From positions 62,001 to 126,000 of the forward strand of contig CAVZMO010000015.1 in the NCBI GenBank assembly GCA_963776195.1: a stretch of DNA of 64,000 nucleotides, written 5' to 3'. The translations under genes and the position numbers were made by a program. This DNA is from CAVZMO01 sp963776195 (lineage in GTDB: Bacteria; Nitrospirota; Thermodesulfovibrionia; Thermodesulfovibrionales; SM23-35). Positions 17,558-25,256 of this stretch are shown here, piece by piece (position 1 is the stretch's first letter; each line of letters opens with the position of its first letter). The notes below the pieces were generated by a model, which saw only the letters and a list, made by a program, of their open reading frames with translations, was not told the origin of the DNA and ran no database searches.

Positions 17558-17582
17558 GGGGCAGGCTGAGAATGCCTGCCCC
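17558..17582 (+). promoter_or_regulatory. Intergenic hairpin between pstS and pstC
   Basis: GGGGCAGGC (17558) pairs perfectly with GCCTGCCCC (17574) around a 7-base loop, and no T-run follows. Such a stem after a binding-protein gene commonly protects the upstream message or attenuates read-through, giving more PstS than permease. Confidence 0.7.
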
Positions 17583-17619
17583 GTATGTCTTCACAGACCG
17601 ACAAAGGAATATAAGATAA

Positions 17620-18561
17620 ATGGCAACAACATCCAGGAAGAATCCCTTTGATCTGATCTTCTTGTCTATTACTGCCATTTCTTCATTCTTGGTTATTCTC
17701 TTTATAATCGGAATCATTTACGTGCTCATTTCAGAATCTTCCCCGGCAATAGAGAAATTCGGAGTCATAAAATTCCTTACTTCAACCGACTGGGACCCGG
17801 TTAAAGAATCTTTTGGCGCGTTGACCAATATTTACGGGACCATAATCACGACATTTCTCTCGCTGATCATGGCGATACCTGTTGCTATCGGCATTGCGAT
17901 TTTTGTTACTGAAATTTCTCCCAATTTTCTGAAAGGCCCGATCGGAGTGGCCATCGAACTTTTGGCTGCCATCCCGAGCATCATCTACGGCATGTGGGGG
18001 CTTTTCACCCTTTCCCCGATAATGAGCAATTATATAGAGCCGTTCCTGAAAAAGATTACTGCCGGAATACCTTTCATAGAGATCCTCTTCCGGGGAACGC
18101 CTATGGGGATCGATATTTTGACTGCTAGCGTAATTCTAAGCATCATGATAATTCCCTTTACCGCAAGCATATCAAGGGATTCCTTTAATCTCACTCCTGC
18201 GGTGGTAAAGGAATCCGCCTACGCTCTTGGGGCGACAAAGTGGGAGGTCGTCAAGAATGTCGTTATGCCCTATTCAAAGCTGGGCGTCTTCGGAGGGATA
18301 GTCCTCTCCCTCGGGAGGGCCCTCGGCGAGACTATGGCGGTTGCTTTTGTGCTTGGGAACAACCACAGGATAACCACATCGCTCCTCGATGCCGCTGCAA
18401 CCATTACCGTCACTCTCGCGAATGAGTTTACGGAGGCGGACAAGGATATCTACTTGTCGTCACTTTTTTATCTTGCCCTCGTGCTCTTCGTGATGAGCTT
18501 TATTATCCTTGCCATAGCGAAATTCTTTCTCCTGAAGGCAGAGAGGAAGTATTCGCGATGA
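17620..18561 (+). CDS. pstC: Phosphate ABC transporter permease PstC
   Basis: 313 residues, intact. It has six predicted membrane helices (for example about 20-43, 76-100, 110-130, 165-185, 220-245 and 285-305). The ABC-permease EAA loop is ESAYALGATKWEVVKNVVMPYSKLG at about 195-220. The Arg/Gly-rich FGALTNIYGTIITT and IPSIIYGMWGLF segments are typical of PstC. With PstA it forms the inner-membrane channel that receives phosphate from PstS. It follows pstS after a hairpin and is followed closely by pstA. Confidence 0.93.
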   Translation: MATTSRKNPFDLIFLSITAISSFLVILFIIGIIYVLISESSPAIEKFGVIKFLTSTDWDPVKESFGALTNIYGTIITTFLSLIMAIPVAIGIAIFVTEISPNFLKGPIGVAIELLAAIPSIIYGMWGLFTLSPIMSNYIEPFLKKITAGIPFIEILFRGTPMGIDILTASVILSIMIIPFTASISRDSFNLTPAVVKESAYALGATKWEVVKNVVMPYSKLGVFGGIVLSLGRALGETMAVAFVLGNNHRITTSLLDAAATITVTLANEFTEADKDIYLSSLFYLALVLFVMSFIILAIAKFFLLKAERKYSR

Positions 18562-18573
18562 CACAGAGCGCAA

Positions 18574-19399
18574 ATGAGAAAAACGGAGGGACGTATCGCC
18601 TTGACACTCAGCACTCTGGCCGCCTTCCTGGGTCTTTTCTGGCTGGTCTTCATACTTGGCGACGTGCTTGTGCATGGCATAAAGGCGCTGAATCTAAGTC
18701 TATTCATAAATGATCCGGTACCTGCCGGGCGTTGAAGGAGGCGGGCTCAGAAATGCCTTTACAGGGCAACTGATTATAACCCTCTGTGCGACATTGATAG
18801 GGGTTCCTGTCGGCGTGCTCGGAGGAACATTTCTTGCCGAATATGCCCGCGGAAGAAAGATCGCAAGGATCATAAGCATACTCTCCGATATCATGGTAAG
18901 CGTTCCTTCGATTGTGATAGGGACTTTCATCTATGCGATACTCGTAAAGCCTGTCGGCCACTTTAACGGCTGGGCCGGAGCTGTTGCACTCGCGATAATC
19001 ATGATCCCTGTGGTCCTCAGGACAACAGAAGATATGCTCTCTCTTGTGCCGTGGACATTGAGGGAGGCCGCATTTGCCCTCGGCGCCCCATATTACAAAG
19101 TGATTATCCAGGTGGTTTACCGCGGGGCCGCAACAGGTATTCTGACAGGTATTCTGCTCTCTATCGCGAGAGTAGCGGGAGAGACCGCGCCGCTGCTGTT
19201 CACTGCGTTTAATAACTCTTTTTTCACGCTGGACATGAACCAACCCATGTCTTCCTTGACGGTAACCATATTCCAGTATGCCATGGGCCCTTATGAGAAC
19301 TGGCACGCACAGGCATGGGCTGCGGCATTTGTTATTACGATATTTATACTCATCCTTACAATACTGGGAAGGCTCATTATTAAGTGGAGGTACGGATAG
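18574..19399 (+). pseudogene. pstA: Phosphate ABC transporter permease PstA, apparent frameshift
   Basis: It begins at the ATG in CAAATGAG, 13 bases after the pstC stop, with an N-terminal helix (LSTLAAFLGLFWLVFI). The frame ends at a TGA after NDPVPAGR. Removing one G from GGG at 18727-18729 restores NDPVPAGVEGGGLRNAF and a continuous PstA to 19399. The rest is typical: IGVPVGVLGGTFLAEYA, PSIVIG, and the EAA loop REAAFALGAPYYKVIIQVV. A later start (ATG 18710) would drop the first helix. One extra base is therefore the only defect. Confidence 0.88.
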
Positions 19400-20145
19400 T
19401 GGTTGGAACGGTTGAGATAGAAGTAAAAGATCTGGACTTTTATTACTCAGGGGATATCCATGCCCTTAAGAAAATAAATCTGCCGGTATACAAGAATGCC
19501 GTTACCGCATTAATAGGCCCTTCGGGCTGCGGGAAGACGACGCTTCTCCGGTGTTTCAACCGGCTGCATGACCTCTATCCGAAGAACAGGTACGAAGGAG
19601 AGATACTGTTTAAGGACGAGAACATCCTCTCGAATGGAACGGACCTCATCGACCTGAGAAGCCGCATGGGAATGGTCTTTCAGAAGCCGACGCCGTTCCC
19701 TATGAGCATATTTGACAATATCGCATACGGCCTTAAATTGAAAGGAATTAAAAAGAGGTCCGACCTTTCGGAAAAGGTGGAAAAAGCCCTTCGGCACGCG
19801 GCCCTGTGGGATGAGGCGAAGGACAAGCTCAATTCCAGCGCGTATGACCTTTCCGGAGGACAACAGCAGAGACTTGTTATTGCCAGGGCACTGGCTGTTA
19901 ATCCCGAAGTGCTGCTCTTTGACGAGCCGACATCCGCCCTTGATCCGATATCCGCTGCAAAGATAGAAGAACTTGCGGAAACGCTTAAGAAAGAGGTTAC
20001 GATTATAATAGTAACGCACAATATGCAGCAGGCTGCAAGGATATCGGATTTTACGGCATTCATGTATTTGGGAGAGTTGATAGAGTTCGGAGACACGGAT
20101 ACATTTTTGTTAATCCGCAGAATAAACTTACTGAAGAATATATAA
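19399..20145 (+). CDS. pstB: Phosphate ABC transporter ATPase PstB (C-terminus altered by frameshift)
   Basis: The GTG at 19399 overlaps the pstA stop and has GGAGG eight bases upstream. Walker A is GPSGCGKTT, the Q-loop is MVFQKPTPFP, the signature is YDLSGGQQQRL, Walker B is VLLFDEPTSALD and the H-loop is IVTHN. All catalytic parts are intact. The last 16 residues are aberrant: one base is missing at about 20103, and the normal ending (DTDTIFVNP to TGRFG) lies in the next frame and stops at 20162, overlapping phoU by one base. The altered tail might be tolerated, since it follows the nucleotide-binding domain. Confidence 0.9.
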   Translation: MVGTVEIEVKDLDFYYSGDIHALKKINLPVYKNAVTALIGPSGCGKTTLLRCFNRLHDLYPKNRYEGEILFKDENILSNGTDLIDLRSRMGMVFQKPTPFPMSIFDNIAYGLKLKGIKKRSDLSEKVEKALRHAALWDEAKDKLNSSAYDLSGGQQQRLVIARALAVNPEVLLFDEPTSALDPISAAKIEELAETLKKEVTIIIVTHNMQQAARISDFTAFMYLGELIEFGDTDTFLLIRRINLLKNI

Positions 20146-20161
20146 CAGGGAGATTCGGATA

Positions 20162-20824
20162 ATGGCTATTTTTGAGGAAGAGTTAAAGGCACTGAGAGAA
20201 AAAGTTTTGAAGCTCGGCAGTCATGGTCGAGACCGCTATACGGGATTCTGTAAAGGCCCTCATAGACAGGGACAGCGAACTCGCAAAGGAGGTCATCAAG
20301 AGAGACCATCTGATCAATGCACTCGATGTCGGCATAGACGAGGAATGTGTGAGGCTCATCGCCCTTAGACAGCCGATGGCGAGAGACCTGAGGTTTATAA
20401 CGACCACAATGAAGATAACCACGGACCTTGAACGGATGGGAGACCTTGCCGTCAATATCGCCGAAAGGGCGATAGAGCTGAATGAGGAACCTCAATTAAA
20501 GCCTTTGTGAACATACCGAAGATGGCGGAGATATCCCAGTCAATGGTTAGAGACGCCCTTGACGCCTTTGTCGCAGGGTGTTCCCGGCTGCCCTACGAAG
20601 TCATAAAGAGGGACGACGAAGTGGATGAACTTACCGTACGGAACTTTGAAGAATTGATGTCCTTCATGGTCCGGGACCCTAAAATAATCTCCCTGGCCGT
20701 CAAGAGGACGTACATCGCAAAATATCTCGAAAGGATCGCAGACCACGCAACAAATATCGCAGAGATGATCATCTATATGTGCAAGGGAAAGATAATCAGA
20801 CACATGGAGATTTCCGGTGAATAG
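20162..20824 (+). pseudogene. phoU: Phosphate signalling protein PhoU, two apparent frameshifts
   Basis: The ATG overlaps the restored pstB stop. The first 20 residues (FEEELKALREKVLKLGS) are normal. An extra base at about 20221 shifts the frame, and the true continuation (MVETAIRDSVKALIDRDSE) runs in another frame to KPL at about 20503. A lost T there moves the rest (VNIPKMAEISQSMVRDAL) to a third frame ending at 20824. Joined, it is a normal two-repeat PhoU of about 220 residues with both metal-site motifs (ITTTMKITTDLERMGDLAVNIAE and KYLERIADHATNIAE). PhoU relays the Pst state to PhoR. Confidence 0.87.
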
Positions 20825-20998
20825 AGATTGAGCAGATCCTGAAGAAAAGTAATTTTCAAAAGATAAGATCATCTATGGGTTGAAAACCGGGCCGTCGAAT
20901 CGCTTGTCACCAGACGGCAAGAGAAATTTCGTTGTCTGCGGATTTGCCTTTAGGAAACCCCTCTTCTCTTTCAAATCAATTAGCGATAAGATAAGACA

Positions 20999-21298
20999 AT
21001 GGATGAGCCTGGTGGAGAAGAAGGTTTTGAGGCTGTCGAACTTCCGATTGACGGGACTCTGGATCTCCACACTTTCCAGCCCGGTGAGGTAAAGGATCTA
21101 CTGCCGGAATATCTTGCATTATGCCGGGGGAAAGGGATTACCGAGGTTCGGATCATCCACGGGAAGGGTACCGGCACGCTCCGTGAGACCGTTCATTCCA
21201 TCCTCAAAAGATTGCCGGAAGTTGTGTCATTTAAACTGGCAGGAGAAGCCGGCGGAAGCTGGGGCGCAACAGTTGTTACATTGAGACCGATGAGATAA
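20999..21298 (+). CDS. Smr-domain protein (small MutS-related)
   Basis: 99 residues that are almost entirely an Smr domain: the LDLHTF motif near residue 21 and the glycine loop IIHGKGTGTLRETV near 52-65, both characteristic. Stand-alone Smr proteins are linked to DNA branch nicking or RNA cleavage, including ribosome rescue. The start at 20999 has no clear ribosome site, so the N-terminus is tentative. The 174 bases after phoU hold no gene. Confidence 0.85.
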   Translation: MDEPGGEEGFEAVELPIDGTLDLHTFQPGEVKDLLPEYLALCRGKGITEVRIIHGKGTGTLRETVHSILKRLPEVVSFKLAGEAGGSWGATVVTLRPMR

Positions 21299-21338
21299 AT
21301 TAAGGTAATGAAAATTTATAAGTTTAAAGGAGGAAACT

Positions 21339-22001
21339 ATGGATGCCATTGAGTGCATTAAAACGAGGAAGAGTATCAGGAAATTCAGGCCCGAGCCTGT
21401 ACCAAAGGAAATATTGATGAAAGTCATTGATACGGCGAAATGGGGCCCCTCGTATAAGAACAGTCAGCCCTGGGACGTAATAATCATTTCAGGCGAGAAG
21501 AAAGAGGCGCTATCGAAACTTCTGGTGGACCTTCTCGAAAAAGGGACAGAATCATCCCCGGACCTTCCCGAACCCCGATCATGGCCTCCTGCTATTGAGG
21601 CAAGGGTTTCCGCTCTTATGAAGAAGAGAAGTGAGATAACAGGGAAGGACCTGAATTCTCCCGAGGTCAGGAAAAAATCAAAGATAGCAAATTTCCGGCT
21701 CTACGGTGCGCCTCACGGCATATTTCTTTTCCAGGATTCATCGCTCACCGAGTGGTCTATTTTTGACATGGGACTTTTTGCCCAGAGCCTCATGCTCGCA
21801 GCTCATGCACACGGTCTTGGGACAGTGCCGCAGGCATTTCTTACCGACTATGCAAAGCAGGTAAAGGAATTTTTGGGGATCCCCGGATCAAAAAGACTTG
21901 TTCTCGGCATATCCATCGGATATCCCGATTTGGAATCACCGGTGAACAGCTACAGAACGGAACGGATAAGTACGGATGAGATTGTGAGGGTACTGGAATA
22001 G
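21339..22001 (+). CDS. Nitroreductase-family FMN oxidoreductase
   Basis: 220 residues with AAAGGAGGAAACT before the ATG. The N-terminal TRKSIRKFRPEPVP and WGPSYKNSQPW are the FMN-phosphate and ring-binding segments of the family, and IGYPDLESPVNSYRTER closes the fold. A family-typical variable insertion lies at about 65-115. Members reduce nitro compounds, quinones or enones with NAD(P)H, and the physiological substrate cannot be told. It stands alone between the Smr gene and a TPR protein. Confidence 0.87.
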   Translation: MDAIECIKTRKSIRKFRPEPVPKEILMKVIDTAKWGPSYKNSQPWDVIIISGEKKEALSKLLVDLLEKGTESSPDLPEPRSWPPAIEARVSALMKKRSEITGKDLNSPEVRKKSKIANFRLYGAPHGIFLFQDSSLTEWSIFDMGLFAQSLMLAAHAHGLGTVPQAFLTDYAKQVKEFLGIPGSKRLVLGISIGYPDLESPVNSYRTERISTDEIVRVLE

Positions 22002-22116
22002 AATATATCAAAGACAGAGACGGCGCGTTTTCGACAGGTTCGTTCGGAGGGATACATTCCATATTCTCCCTTGGAGGATGTGATAATATAGAGTAAGGAC
22101 AAGGCTGGAGGTTTTC

Positions 22117-23424
22117 ATGGCAACCGTTACATTTCTTGATTTGATATTGAACTTCAGTATCCCTCTTGTCCGCGAGATGGCCCTCAATGAGAGCACCCCC
22201 GATGCATCGCTAAAAAGAGCGGTTTTCGCACTTTCTTTTTTTATCATTGTTCCATTATTGGTGGTTCTATTTTTTCTGCTTAAATTTATTTATAAAAATA
22301 CCATCGCGAAAAAGCTTAAGACTACCGTAATCGAAGACTATAAGAAGGAAGCCGGAGATTATGAAAAGGCTGGACGGTCGGTGTCAGCTGCCCATATGTA
22401 TGAGAAGCGCCTGAAAGATTATCCTAAGGCCGCAGCGCTCTATGAAAAGGGCGGCGACTATACTCAGGCCGCTTCACTATACAATTCCCTGGGGATGACC
22501 GATAAGGCAAAAGAAATGTACGAAAAGGCAGGGGATCTCGAAGACGCCGCAGAAGTCGCCCTCATGGAAGGAGAGTTTGATGAGGCGGCGGCACTTTATG
22601 ACAAGGCAGGGAAAAAGATTGATGTTGCAAAAGTCATGAGACGGGCTGGGAAAACGATTTATGCGGTAAAAGCCTATAGAGAGGCCGGAGAATACAAAAA
22701 GGCGGCGATGCTTCTCAACGAGGAAGGGATGCCGAAAGAGGCGGCTGAAATGTTCGGATTTTACCTGTACGATAAGAAGCCTGACCGTTCAACGATCGAG
22801 GATTTTTATATGTATGCCTCGCTGCTTGAGAAAGCAGGCAATGTGCAGAGGGCGATCGAGGTTTTTACGGAGATAGGTAAGGTCAACCCTGCATTTGAGA
22901 ATGTGAAAGAGAGACTTGCGGCGCTTCGACCAGCGCCTGAAAAAGAAGAGGAGGTGCCGGCGGGGAAAACAGCCCTGAGGAATTTTATCCGAAGCGGCAG
23001 GATAGAGCCGGTATACAGCCTTAAGCTTTGGGTCCAGATCCTTAAGAGCCTTCAAAGCGCCCACGGCAGCGGATGGCCTGTCGGACTCTTAAGTCCCGAC
23101 AACATAGTCATTGATGTCCGGAACGATATCTCTTTTCTGAAAAGGACGCAACCTCCGGCGTATGCGCCTCCTGAAATCATAAAGGGAGTTGAATTGGATG
23201 TCAGGGCGGATATCTATTCGGCAGGTGTTATACTCTTTGAAATGCTGACAGGGGGACTCGAAGGTTTGGGTTCAGCCGGGGTGACTGCCATCGTGGAAAA
23301 TGTCCCGGAATGGCTTGACGAAATTGTGATAAAGTGCCTAAAAAAAGTGAGGGAAGACAGGTACCAGAGCATACAGCAGATCTTTACCGACCTCAAAAAA
23401 CTCTCGAAGGGTAAGACAGACTAA
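22117..23424 (+). CDS. Membrane-anchored TPR protein with degenerate protein-kinase domain
   Basis: 435 residues with CTGGAGGTTTTC before the ATG. A single membrane helix (about 36-60) is followed by repeated 20-40-residue helical units (AKEMYEKAGDLEDAAEVALMEG and so on, about 80-265). The last 150 residues match the C-lobe of a Ser/Thr kinase: LLSPDNIVID in place of HRDLKPENILID, YAPPEII in place of the APE box, and DVRADIYSAGVILFEMLTG. The Gly loop, the VAIK lysine and a proper DFG are absent, so it is very probably a pseudokinase or a scaffold. Confidence 0.8.
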   Translation: MATVTFLDLILNFSIPLVREMALNESTPDASLKRAVFALSFFIIVPLLVVLFFLLKFIYKNTIAKKLKTTVIEDYKKEAGDYEKAGRSVSAAHMYEKRLKDYPKAAALYEKGGDYTQAASLYNSLGMTDKAKEMYEKAGDLEDAAEVALMEGEFDEAAALYDKAGKKIDVAKVMRRAGKTIYAVKAYREAGEYKKAAMLLNEEGMPKEAAEMFGFYLYDKKPDRSTIEDFYMYASLLEKAGNVQRAIEVFTEIGKVNPAFENVKERLAALRPAPEKEEEVPAGKTALRNFIRSGRIEPVYSLKLWVQILKSLQSAHGSGWPVGLLSPDNIVIDVRNDISFLKRTQPPAYAPPEIIKGVELDVRADIYSAGVILFEMLTGGLEGLGSAGVTAIVENVPEWLDEIVIKCLKKVREDRYQSIQQIFTDLKKLSKGKTD

Positions 23425-23462
23425 CATTTTTTATAAATACATTTTGGGTGAGAGAGAAGAGC

Positions 23463-23495
23463 CTCCTGCGGTCTGAGAGTACATAGCCGCAGGAG
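23463..23495 (-). terminator. Hairpin downstream of the 52-residue zinc-ribbon gene
   Basis: CTCCTGCGG (23463) pairs with CCGCAGGAG (23487) over a 15-base loop, eight bases past the stop of the leftward small gene. No T-run is present, so it is only a possible terminator. Confidence 0.35.
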
Positions 23496-23503
23496 ACGAT
23501 CAA

Positions 23504-23662
23504 TTAGCTTTCGCAGCACATGCGTTTCAATTTTTTCTTCCCTGATGAGGAAACGGACAGGACGACTTCGACCTTATTTCCGCAATAGCAGCAGCGCTGT
23601 ACCCTGTTCTTTGACTCCGCTCTTGCCGAAACGTCAGTCTTTGATTTTCCTTTTTCTGCCAC
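23504..23662 (-). CDS. Small zinc-ribbon-like protein, 52 residues
   Basis: The GTG start is preceded by a near-perfect ribosome site (AAAGGAGGGTCCACC). The protein is basic, with CCYCGNKVEVV and a terminal MCCES, four or five Cys in a treble-clef or ribbon spacing that suggests one zinc ion. No known family is named. It is leftward, convergent with the TPR-pseudokinase gene. The 200 bases before it hold nothing recognisable. Confidence 0.65.
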   Translation of the reverse strand: MAEKGKSKTDVSARAESKNRVQRCCYCGNKVEVVLSVSSSGKKKLKRMCCES

Positions 23663-23862
23663 GGTGGACCCTCCTTTCAACTTTTAAATCAGTAAGTTAG
23701 CCGGAAATTGTTTCTGCATTTACCGGACACAAAATTTCCCTATCATTATCCCTGCTGGATTGGCACATCCGGTGCGGGCTTAACGCACATCGGGAAATTC
23801 AAAACTTTTTATTATAACTCGGACAGCAAAAATTTGTCAAGAAGAGGCGAGGCAGGGTCTGA

Positions 23863-24132
23863 TTAACCTATGTGCCTTTCCCAAAGAGAGATGGCGATGA
23901 TATTGTTTACGATAACGGTTACAAAATTAACTCCGGCCAATATCTCAACAAGTATGTTGTTCCATGGTTCCTCCATGGTTATCTTAATTTTACCTGTTAT
24001 TCTTTTATCGACGAAGACAAAAAATCCCTCCCGGCGGGCAGCATCAGCTAAAAGTGAGAGCACGGTGTATAAGTCACCATCAGGAAAATCAAGACTGATC
24101 GTTGTGCCCCTATGCTCGTTCAAAATAAACAT
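23863..24132 (-). CDS. Stand-alone secretin/TonB short N-terminal (STN)-like domain
   Basis: 89 residues. The order ISLDFPDGDLYTVLSLLADAARREG, then FVFVDKRITGKIKITMEEPWNNILVEIL, matches the STN/secretin N-domain pattern (strand, helix, strand, VxGxItl, pW..xLd.iL). Normally this domain fronts a TonB receptor or a secretin; here it is alone, without a signal peptide. It follows the polyketide synthase on the same strand with a 29-base gap, so it may be its operon partner. No strong ribosome site is seen. It could be a relic of a larger gene. Confidence 0.6.
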   Translation of the reverse strand: MFILNEHRGTTISLDFPDGDLYTVLSLLADAARREGFFVFVDKRITGKIKITMEEPWNNILVEILAGVNFVTVIVNNIIAISLWERHIG

Positions 24133-24161
24133 TTTTTGAAAGCTCTCTCAAAGGTCACCAA

Positions 24162-25256
24162 TTACGTATTCCTATATTCGCATTTTCTCAGAAGAAAGGC
24201 ATGGGCGGAAAGACCTGCTCCGAACGCTACGATGATGCACCACTCTCCATTTTCAATCCCGCTGTCCATGAGCTTACGGAGTACGAACCACACGGTCGGG
24301 GAAGACATGTTCCCATATTCGGATAATATGCCACGGGAGGCACGCAATTGTTCTTCCGAAAGTCCGATCTCTTCTTTGATCGTATTTAATATTTTCTCTC
24401 CGCCCGTATGGAGTGCCCAGTGTTTCACATCTTTAACCTGTAATGCATAGGGTCCAAGTACATCTGCTATGACACGGGCAACCGCTTTTTTGACAAGATG
24501 AGGCAGATTCGTAGCGAGTTGATTGTGCAGTTGACCGTTTTTATGGATATATCTTATCGCCTCGCGGTCTTCCGGGACATGCCTGGTTGCAGAGGAGATG
24601 AGTTCGAGACCCTCGGGCCGGTCCCAGAGCACGGCCGCAGCGGCCCCGTCGCCGAAGAGCGCATTTGAGGCGATCAGACTCAGATTGTCCTCCATCTGAA
24701 AGGTAGCAGTACATATTTCTACAGAGGCGCTGACGATCACCCCTTCCCTCTTCTTTTCAAGAAGGGATTCCGCTATCTGGAGATTGGGGACCGCGCCTCC
24801 GCAGCCGCTGCCGACTAAGTCATACACCTGTACCCGTCTGGAAAGCGCAAGCCTTTCGACAAGATAAGTTGAAATACCGGGACAGATATATCCGGTACAG
24901 GTGTTTACGACCAAAGCCGATACGGCATCGGTGGTCAAGCCTGCTCCGTCTAATGCCTTACGTATCGCCTGTGACGATAAGTCGATCGACCAGCGGGTAA
25001 AGCGCTCCATGCGGCTGTCCGGATCTTCATTGAAGAAGGATTCACGGTCTTCGATAGCAAGATGTCTCCGCTTGATACTCGGATGGGCAAAAATCTTTTT
25101 CATCAATGCCAGGCTTCTTGCACTCATCTTATCCTTGAAACGTTCGATGAGTTCTTCCCCTGACTCGATCTGGTCTACCGAAAAAGGCGGAACTGCAATC
25201 CCCACCGACGCGATGTGTGCTCTCTCTCGGTCACCGCATGATGATCGGCTTCTCAT
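24162..25256 (-). CDS. Type III polyketide synthase (chalcone/alkylpyrone synthase-like)
   Basis: 364 residues from ATG 25256, whose ATGA overlaps the stop of the radical SAM gene; a longer in-frame extension would bury that gene's end. The catalytic triad is visible: Cys152 in GSGCGGAVP, His283 in WALHTGGEKI and Asn316 in EYGNMSSPTVW. VVNTCTGYICPG and NALFGDGAAAAVL are further family signatures. Such enzymes extend acyl-CoA with malonyl-CoA and cyclise the product to pyrones, resorcinols or related phenolics. The starter cannot be told. Coupling to the radical SAM gene suggests a shared pathway. Confidence 0.88.
   Translation of the reverse strand: MRSRSSCGDRERAHIASVGIAVPPFSVDQIESGEELIERFKDKMSARSLALMKKIFAHPSIKRRHLAIEDRESFFNEDPDSRMERFTRWSIDLSSQAIRKALDGAGLTTDAVSALVVNTCTGYICPGISTYLVERLALSRRVQVYDLVGSGCGGAVPNLQIAESLLEKKREGVIVSASVEICTATFQMEDNLSLIASNALFGDGAAAAVLWDRPEGLELISSATRHVPEDREAIRYIHKNGQLHNQLATNLPHLVKKAVARVIADVLGPYALQVKDVKHWALHTGGEKILNTIKEEIGLSEEQLRASRGILSEYGNMSSPTVWFVLRKLMDSGIENGEWCIIVAFGAGLSAHAFLLRKCEYRNT

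Noticed and set aside
18710..19399. A shorter pstA starting at 18710
   Set aside because: That start lacks a ribosome site and the first membrane helix, which is clearly encoded upstream in the frame from 18574.
20880..21092. 70-codon rightward ORF before the Smr gene
   Set aside because: It overlaps the Smr gene in another frame, has no ribosome site and shows no family pattern.
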